The notes under the pieces are model-generated. The model saw only the letters and a program-made list of their open reading frames with translations. It had not been told where the DNA came from and did not search any database. Below, in pieces: positions 57,252-64,000 of a DNA stretch of 64,000 bases (position 1 is its first letter; the number at the start of each line of letters is the position of its first letter). The position numbers and the translations under genes were made by a program. Source of the stretch: Artemisia argyi (lineage: Eukaryota > Streptophyta > Magnoliopsida > Asterales > Asteraceae); contig CM060708.1 of assembly GCA_030686995.1 (NCBI GenBank), positions 181,386,615 through 181,450,614 on the forward strand, given 5' to 3'.

Positions 57252-60200
57252 TGGTGTAATCTTAGGGGTAAGTTTGTTTTTCCGAAGAAAATGCAACGAA
57301 TGCAAATTCTCGGGTCGTTCTCCTAACGAAGGTTTGAAGTCGAATTGTCAGTTCGGAAACGTGTGAATGTGAGTGAAATAGAGATATAAAGTGAATTTGT
57401 GGATTTTACACTAAAATATCAATAAGAATCAAGAAATAATGCAGAAGGTACAAGCTTATAAAGCACAAATATCTAAAAACGTAAAACGAATTAACAAACG
57501 CGAAAATAAATGTAACGTAACGAATTAAAAAGTGACATCTAACGAAAAAGGCTTCTAAAAATTTAAAATAAATTTCTAAAAATCTTAAATATTCAAAAAT
57601 AATTTTGAGAAAAGAAATTATATTTTTTTGACTTTTTATTTATTTATTATGAATTTATTTCTAAATTTGAATTATTAAAAATAACTAAAAATACAACTAA
57701 TTATGAAAAGCCACTAGAAAAATACAATTTTACTTCTGAAAAATCTGAAAAGTATAAAAATAATTTTCTAAACCGATTTTATATTTTTTATGGCTTTTTT
57801 TTCTGATTTTTTATGAATTTTTATCTATTTAAAAAGTATTAAAAACTAATTAAAAAATAAGAAAAATAGCAAATGATTGAGAAAAATTATGAAAATTTCT
57901 GGAAAATTCTAAAATGATATTTGAAACTTAAGAAAAATGAAATCAAAGAAATTTAAGGTCTGAAAAGCTGTTTTGACCAATAAGCAGTTTGTGATAAGTG
58001 CTTATTAATAAGCACTTATCAACAAAAAGTTCAAAAACTTTACAAAATGTATTAAGTACTCAAATAAGTACAAGAAAACACAAAGCAAGCCAAAAAGCAC
58101 ACTAGAAAGCTCAGAATAAGCAAAAAGAAGTTATGGAATAAGCTCAAGTATAAGCAGATGTGCACCAGATGAGACCAAAGGTTAGAAATCAATCAGAACA
58201 CTATAATAAGCCCAGACCAATGCATAATACTCAGAAAAGCTCAGGGTATAAGCAGATAAGCACACATGCAGTATCCAAATTCAACCAACAATCAGTGGTC
58301 AAATCCCCAACTTGCAGGCCTAATTAAGCTAATCTAATAAGCTCAAAAGTGAAAACTTAAAGCAGAATTGTGAAGCTAGTACTAGTGATTTTCCAAGAAT
58401 CACAAAAGTCCTATCAGTAAACCTCAATTGATCCCCTAAAAATGTCCTAGATCAGGTCCTATTCAAGCTAGTTTTAAACTAATTCTGACTTTTTTATTGC
58501 ACTCCACAAGTGACCAATCCCAATTTCAACTGATCAATTCTAATCCTAGATGTACTATGAAGCTGATATAACACTAATTTAAGCTAACATGCACTCTAAT
58601 GTACCTATCACTAAGATTACACCAACATATTATCAAATATTCAGCAGAAAATTAGATTTAGACCTAAGTTTGACTTTCTATGATATGACCTACTAATTTT
58701 TAGACTATAACTAACCTATACTGGCTATATGTGAACTAGCTGCACAGTTGAATCAACAAACTAACATCAGTGAAACTAAATAAACAGTAGATCCAAACAC
58801 CCCTTAATGGATGCAGTTACACTACAACTAGCAGATCTAAACCATGATTAACCAAACAAATCATCAAAATACTAATCTAAACTGATATTAAGACCAAATC
58901 ACTAACAATAACTAACAATGATCAAAACAAAACAGATATGCAGAATCAAATAGTGCTCAAACAATTAAACGTTGTTATGATGATATAAACTACCAAATCA
59001 CAAAATCAAAGAATACTAAGCTCAATTATGATCCAAATAAGCTAACAAAACAGAAATCAAACAATAGTCAAGAAAATCTACACTGCTAAGCTGTAAAATG
59101 TAAATCAGAACTTGAATTTGAAAAGTGAATCTTACAACTTAACCCTTAGCTGAACAGAGGGACCTCTTGAACTCAACCTATCTTTAGATAGGCTCTAAAT
59201 CACCATCAAAACCATGATCAAACACCAATTCATCCCATATCTTCTGGTACTATTCCTTGTTGACTTTCATTGACCATAAGTTTAATTTGATTGAATAATC
59301 TGATCTATCTACTAAATAAGCTTAAAAAAGCTAATGAGCTAGTATGAGCTTATTTTATGATGAAAAAGCTTATTTGTAAGCAGAGTTTAAAGTACTAAAC
59401 ATATTTTTTTTTTAATTTTTCTTTATATTTTATGATTTTTTTGATTTTATAAAAGTGAGTTTAGTAATGAAAGGTATATGTGAAAAAGATTAAGTGAGCT
59501 TATTTAAAGCTTAAAGGAAACATTGAAAAGCTATTGAGAACATTGATTAACTAAAACAGAATTTAAGTAAACAAGAAATTAATGAATGAAAGGAAATTTA
59601 AACTAAATTTTATTAATGAAATTTAGAAGTACAAGTGAATTCAGCTGAACATTACAAGAAATTTAAACTTAATAAACTAATTTGACAGAGCTTTGCTATA
59701 CTAAAATCTACATGAAAATGAAGAGAAATAGATCACTATTTATAGAGGAGGGTAGAGCTTGGGTATGAGGACATTCAGAAGGTCCTAGAAGATTGCTTGA
59801 TAGCCCTTAGATCACCATGTGCTTCTCCCAATCATTTAGAGCCCTTAGATCAGCTTCTGTGATGTGGCTTGACCAATGGGAGACTACCATATTGCCATGT
59901 TGGAAATCCTTTGGTGCATTCTCTTTGTCATGTGCTCAGAAAAGGATCCTATGGGTGAGGTGAGGTGTAGGAACCAATCATAAGCCTTCTTTGGTCCACA
60001 TAGCTCAAGTGTGAGCTGATATTCCTTCTCTGACATGCTCTGCTCACGTGGAGTGAGCTTCTAGAAAGTTTAATCATTGGTAATTACACGGGAATTGGGT
60101 TAATTGTAGAAAGGGTAAAGTTAGGGTTCATGTGGAGGTTTGGGGAAGATGTACGGGGGTAAAAAAGGGTGGAGGGAAGGGATTATTTTATTGTTTTTTA

Positions 60201-60843
60201 TTTATTTGACCAATGTTAAAAATGGGGTTTGACCGAGGATGGGCTTGTGGGTTTTGGTTTTGGGTTGGGTAATGTGGACTTTGGGTTTGGTTTATGTTTT
60301 GGATTTGGTTTAGGGTTACGTTTAATTTAGTAAAGATTTGGATCCGGTTTGTTTTAAAAGTAATAATCACAAGGACCTTTTGTGTAATTTTCAGAAACTC
60401 CAAGAGCTAGACTTCATAAATTTCTTCAAGGGCTAAACTTGCCATTCTTGAATAGATGAAGGAGATGAGTTGACTTTTCTTCAATTTTTCTTTAGAGGAT
60501 AAAATTGTCAAACTCTGAAACTTTTGGGGCCATTCTTGTAGTTTCTTCAAATTTTAGCTTGAGGGTCAATCTTGTAATTACTTAAACTTCAAGGGACTTC
60601 ATTTGAATTTCTGAACTTTCTTTGATCAATACCCTTCCCAGCTACGGCTTTTGACTTTATTTCATTCTCGTGTTTGGTTTTGTCGTTTTCTCATTGTTTT
60701 TTTGTCATTTTCTTAAATATCCGTTCATGCACTTTCACAAACACAAAAACACAAAAACATACAATCTTTGGCAATTCTGGTTAGTTTTTGGTCTTTTTAG
60801 TCTTATTTTGAACAAGAAAAGGTGAGTGAATAAGCACTCACCA
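57252..60843 (-). repeat. G1 5' LTR (about 3.6 kb)
   Basis: In element sense it starts at 60843 with TGGTGAGTGCTTATTC and ends close to the primer site near 57252; the inner end could be off by a few bases. The TATA box in minus sense (CTATAAATAG) is at 59737-59746. It contains many AATAAGC words, an A+T-rich tract (57400-57960) and shares layout with the solo LTR 48615-52809. The right flank is copia D RNase H. No gene is seen in it. Confidence 0.8.
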
Positions 60844-61479
60844 TGGACCGAAAAAGTACGAGAGGAATTTGCACGTTTTTGGGATGTTGTCTAACATCTT
60901 GGTTTTCGAAGAAGCAAACCGCTCTTGCTATTTCTACCACCGAAGCCGAATATGTAAGCGCCGGAAAGGCATGTCAACAAGCACTATGGATGAAACAAGC
61001 TCTCATAGACTATGGTATTAGGTTAGAGAATGTTCCAATTATGTATGATAACCAATGTTGCAAAAATCGTGAATCGGTCCCGAGGCGGTCGAGGGCCGTG
61101 TAGCGATTTTTGGCCGATTAATCGCCGATTCCAAGGTCCAAGGCTGATTAATCGGCCGATTACCTTGTAATTCGCTCCAAGGTCCAAGGCCGTTCAGCTT
61201 GTAATCGTCGATTAATCGGCCTTGTAGGCCGATTTTTGCAACACTGATATTGATAACAAAGGTGCCATAGACTTAAGCAAAAATCCCGTTCAACACTCTA
61301 GGACTAAGCACATAGAAATTTGTCACCACTTCCTTCGCGATAATGTACAAAAAGGAAACATATCTATAGAAAAGATTGCCTCGGAATATAATATAGTGGA
61401 GATATTCACTAAACCCCTTAAGCGCGAACCCTTTAACCACTTACGTTTAGGTCTGGGAATGATGAAACAAGTTGACTAG
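60844..61479 (+). pseudogene. Copia D RNase H C-terminal fragment, interrupted by a MITE
   Basis: The plus-strand frame reads [34 protein letters not shown] and then, after the insertion at 61053-61246, [33 protein letters not shown] and a stop after MMKQVD at 61479. This is the tail of a copia RNase H, including the TEAEY motif. The upstream part is missing because G1 inserted just before the DRKST block. It is the only plus-strand retroelement protein in the window, and it marks the oldest layer visible here. Confidence 0.88.
61053..61246. mobile_element. 194-bp MITE, hAT-like ends
   Basis: It has terminal inverted repeats: CAATGTTGCAAAAATCG on the left and, reversed, CAGTGTTGCAAAAATCG on the right, one mismatch in 17. 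The inside is rich in CGATTAATCGGCC palindromes. TGATAAC occurs directly before the left end and, 4 bp displaced, after the right end, so the target duplication is not clean. The CAGTGTTGCAAAAA-type end suggests hAT, but that is inference. Confidence 0.8.
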
Positions 61480-62497
61480 ATTTTCTGCCGCTTCTCACAT
61501 TTTTAACTATCAGATGGGCGGTCCCCTTAATTTTTAAGGAGACCGGCCTCACATTAAGGGGACCGGCCATCTGACTGCATAAACTTATTTTTCTTTCTCC
61601 TCAAACCTGTGTCTAAGAATCTATTTTGCTCAAAATCAAAGATTGGGAAATTGATATATTTCTTTTTTGCATAAACATATTTTTAAAACCAAAACCCAAT
61701 CTATTTTATCCAAATCATTCTCACATCTAGGAAACACATGAAAATCAATTTTACTTGCATTGTTTAATAATGCTAAAAACTCTCTTTAAAATCATGCATA
61801 CAATCACACATGAATTGTCCAAATATATAACTCAATATATATCTTTGACATCCATGAATTGAGCAAACCAAATCAAGGAGACTTTGGATTGTTCTTAGGA
61901 TCTTTATTGCATTTAGGAGTTGAAACAATTATATCTCTACATCTGTTGCATATAGGTACACACTAGGACAAAGTCAAGAATCATAATGTCACATTTGTTC
62001 CATCACTAGTTTCACACTCACTAGTTGCCTTTGCTTTTGCCTTTAGATGTTTCTAATAAGTTGAATTTCTTGCTTGCTTATTCTATTACTTAATTATGTT
62101 TGTATGCATGCTTAGTTATGAATATATTACATGTTAATTGTCTCAAAGAAGTTGGATTTGCTTGAAACTAAACCCCAAAACTCAACCTTTTCTATAATTT
62201 TCTGCCAAAAACCCTTTTCTGGCAATTTGGGAACCACTAGATGGGCGGACCCCTTAAATCCTAAGGCGTCCCCCTTAATTATTAAGGGGACCGGCCCCTA
62301 TTTAAGGGTACCTACCATCTGATGGTCGGGTTTACAGATTCCTTTCTGCTTTTTAGCCTATTTTCGTCCTAAACTTCCCAAAATTCACAAACATATTTTG
62401 TCCTAATCACTCCATCAAATGTTATCCATCCTTAATCACATCAATTCTTCCCTGTAAATACTTCCATTACTCACATCAATCCTTCACTCATCCCATC
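61480..62497 (+). other. Copia D 3' region with GC-rich hairpins
   Basis: No gene is seen. A near-perfect 20-bp inverted repeat with arms CAGATGGGCGGTCCCCTTAA and TTAAGGGGACCGGCCATCTG lies at 61511-61573. A related set lies at 62239-62320, immediately followed or overlapped by a TATA-like CTATTTAAG at 62298-62306. This could be the U3 part of the copia D 3' LTR, but I cannot place LTR ends. Confidence 0.5.
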
Positions 62498-63189
62498 ATG
62501 CCCTCTCCTATCAAACCAAAACTAAAAACCTCAAGGCTTGCAAAGATGACCGAAAAACCCGTGTGGAGAAGGAAGCCAAACATCCATAAAAAGTCCATTG
62601 AACCAAATGACACTGTCAAACACTCATCACAAAACTACCCAAACATCCCTAAATCTCACTCAAATGAAGCCTTTCTCAATCCACATAATGGTCAATCATC
62701 CAATTATGCCTCCAATTACATACCTCATTTCAACCATTTCCTCTAAAAGATTCCTTCATGGAACAACCACATCCAGAAAACAACAATTACAACTACATCC
62801 CCAACTCCTCCTTTCCACAAACCTCTCATACCACCAACAACAAACTTCCTCCATCATCATCTTCCTTGGAAATATTGAAGTTTCGTGAGGAGCTTAATCA
62901 ACTCCATGATCTTTGTGATTTTAATGCTATGCATCTTGCGCAACGCAATTTGCTCAACCCTCCTTCCTCTCCATACTCAAATTGCTTACCTCACTCCCTC
63001 AACTTGTATCAAGTTATCAACCACACCCACTATTGTCCTTGTTGCTATTTCCTACAAAAGCAAATCCTTGAGCTAAGTGAAGATATCTCTTGGATCAAAT
63101 ATCTCCTCACTTGTCCTCATCCAATACCTCCACTAATTAGGTACAACATCCCTAGATCCACTCTTCCGCTCCATACCCTTCACCATTAA
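62498..63189 (+). pseudogene. Unrecognised small gene downstream of copia D, one frameshift
   Basis: Two plus-strand frames abut: 62498-62746 (basic, MPSPIKPKLKTSRLAKM, then Asn/Ser/His-rich) and 62758-63189 (MEQPHPENNNYN, then EILKFREELNQLHDLCDF, HYCPCCYFLQKQ and LSEDISWIKYLL). They differ by a frame, so a 1-nt indel or a short intron may lie near 62740-62760. A TATA-like CTATTTAAG is about 190 bp upstream, and GAATAAA at about 63352 could serve as a poly(A) signal. I do not recognise the protein; a retrotransposon extra ORF is possible. Confidence 0.4.
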
Positions 63190-63390
63190 ACCACTAAATC
63201 TAATCACCATGCTTGCCATCTCCAAATAAAATCATCACAAACCTTTGTGTCTCAAGCAAGTCCAATCGCTCTATTTAGCAATTTAGGACCTTTTTACTTT
63301 TCTTGCATTATAATCATTATACTTCAAGATCATTGTATGTTGTAATGATTATGAATAAACTAGTTATCTTTGTCTCACCTTAAATTATTG

Positions 63391-63499
<109 letters not shown>

Positions 63500-63520
63500 T
63501 ATACATACATACATACATAT

Positions 63521-64000
63521 ATAGGGAAGGGTTCTTTTCAGAACCAAATAAATTGCGAGAACTGCGAGAACCAATATTAGCCTTAGATTAATTTAATCAA
63601 TGGATGAGATTCATGATGGCATTTTCGTTATTATACAGAATTTATTTAAATGCCAAAAGGGCAGAAGTGGAATCTCACATTCAAATACTATTTGCTCCAG
63701 TTTTCTCGTTCCATTTTTCCAGCGTGCATTTAATTTCGAGGAAAACAAATTAATTAATCATTTATTGTTTATGTGAATTTAATAACCCCCTTTCTTCAGT
63801 TCACATAACTATCATTTTTTAACATCATATAACTATCATTTGATAAATCTTAAAATCATATATAATTTTTTTTAAAGACGAGTATTCGTATGTATGTAGA
63901 TACTATATTGTGACGTTCCAACATCTAACATTTTATCTATAGTGAAGAAACGCGCGGATTCTGGATTTCTTAATGTCTAGTTTCTACAAATTTTAGTATT
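63521..64000. other. Unassigned A+T-rich flank
   Basis: No gene is seen. The start (AGGGAAGGGTTCTTTTCAGA, then GCGAGAACTGCGAGAACC) has the look of a terminal sequence of a plant DNA transposon, possibly Helitron-like, but no second end is in the window. Short duplicated phrases (CATAACTATCATTT and ATATAACTATCATTT) are at 63804-63842. Confidence 0.3.

Larger units (their letters stand above)
1..60843 (-). mobile_element. G1: Athila-type Ty3/gypsy retrotransposon, split by nested insertions and open at its 3' end
   Basis: Read on the minus strand the pieces follow gypsy order: 5' LTR 57252-60843, primer-binding site near 57231-57245, leader, gag 38731-40641, protease 27854-28451, RT/RNase H 3250-3995, integrase 1882-3249 and a 3' tail to the window edge. 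The Athila assignment rests on the long LTR, the tRNA-Asp-like primer site and the protein style (gag knuckle of the GPHPYYEC type, protease with DLGAS). Insertions at 3996-27853, 28457-38725 and 40644-56691 account for the gaps. The right end abuts a plus-strand copia RNase H fragment at 60844, so G1 itself inserted into an older copia element. The 3' LTR is expected left of position 1. The N-terminal half of RT is missing. Confidence 0.8.

Noticed and set aside
57015..57326. Plus-strand 103-residue frame
   Set aside because: It crosses the G1 leader, primer site and LTR edge, so it cannot be a real gene.
48615..60843. A 12-kb foldback transposon with inverted arms
   Set aside because: Each arm has its own TG...CA ends. 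The left arm has its own 5-bp duplication (AACGT), and the right arm is followed by a primer-binding site, so they are two separate LTRs in opposite orientation.

Overview
This window is plant nuclear DNA made almost entirely of nested LTR retrotransposons. I see no cellular housekeeping gene, rRNA, tRNA or CRISPR array. Plant retrotransposon lineages (Athila, Tat and Sirevirus-like copia), initiator-Met tRNA primer sites and spliced extra ORFs point to a flowering plant. The gag, extra-ORF and Tat antisense proteins resemble those I know from daisy-family (Asteraceae) genomes such as Tanacetum and Artemisia; that family-level placement is a recollection-based inference.

Layout, outermost first. 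The oldest layer is a plus-strand copia element (D), of which only an RNase H tail and 3' region remain (60844-63350); a 194-bp MITE interrupts the RNase H. Into D went a minus-strand Athila-type Ty3/gypsy element, called G1: 5' LTR 57252-60843, tRNA-Asp-like primer site, leader, gag 38731-40641, protease 27854-28451, RT/RNase H 3250-3995, integrase 1882-3249 and 3' tail from 1. Its 3' LTR lies left of the window. G1 is split by three insertions. (1) A minus-strand Tat-type gypsy element (3996-27853) carries gag-pol and, on the opposite strand, a spliced gene with its own TATA box; that gene is cut by copia element A (6970-19494, TSD ACTAC), and a 1.23-kb solo LTR (20335-21564, TSD AGATG) sits beside it. 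(2) A second solo LTR of the same family (28457-38725, TSD GATCT) was later split by copia element B (28574-37347, TSD CTAGT). (3) Copia element C (40644-56691, TSD CATAC) landed on the G1 gag start codon and later took up a 4.2-kb solo LTR of G1's own LTR family (48615-52809, TSD AACGT).

By-eye LTR comparison gives an order of activity: Tat about 11 differences in 292 bp, A about 8 in 554, B about 5 in 750, C none seen in 407. Coding regions are mostly broken by stop codons, many of which look like C-to-T changes. Three RT-RNase H ORFs (A, B, C) are still open over their catalytic domains.

The most unusual signals are regulatory-looking rather than enzymatic. Several families carry a private short word, often palindromic, scattered through non-coding DNA and disordered coding linkers but not catalytic cores: AGTACTTTG in A, CAGCAGAAAC in B and TTACGCGTAA in the C leader. 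Element A also has a divergent gene pair (an extra ORF and an antisense ORF with a TATA box). The G1 LTR family starts with a hairpin whose stem shows a compensatory base change between copies.
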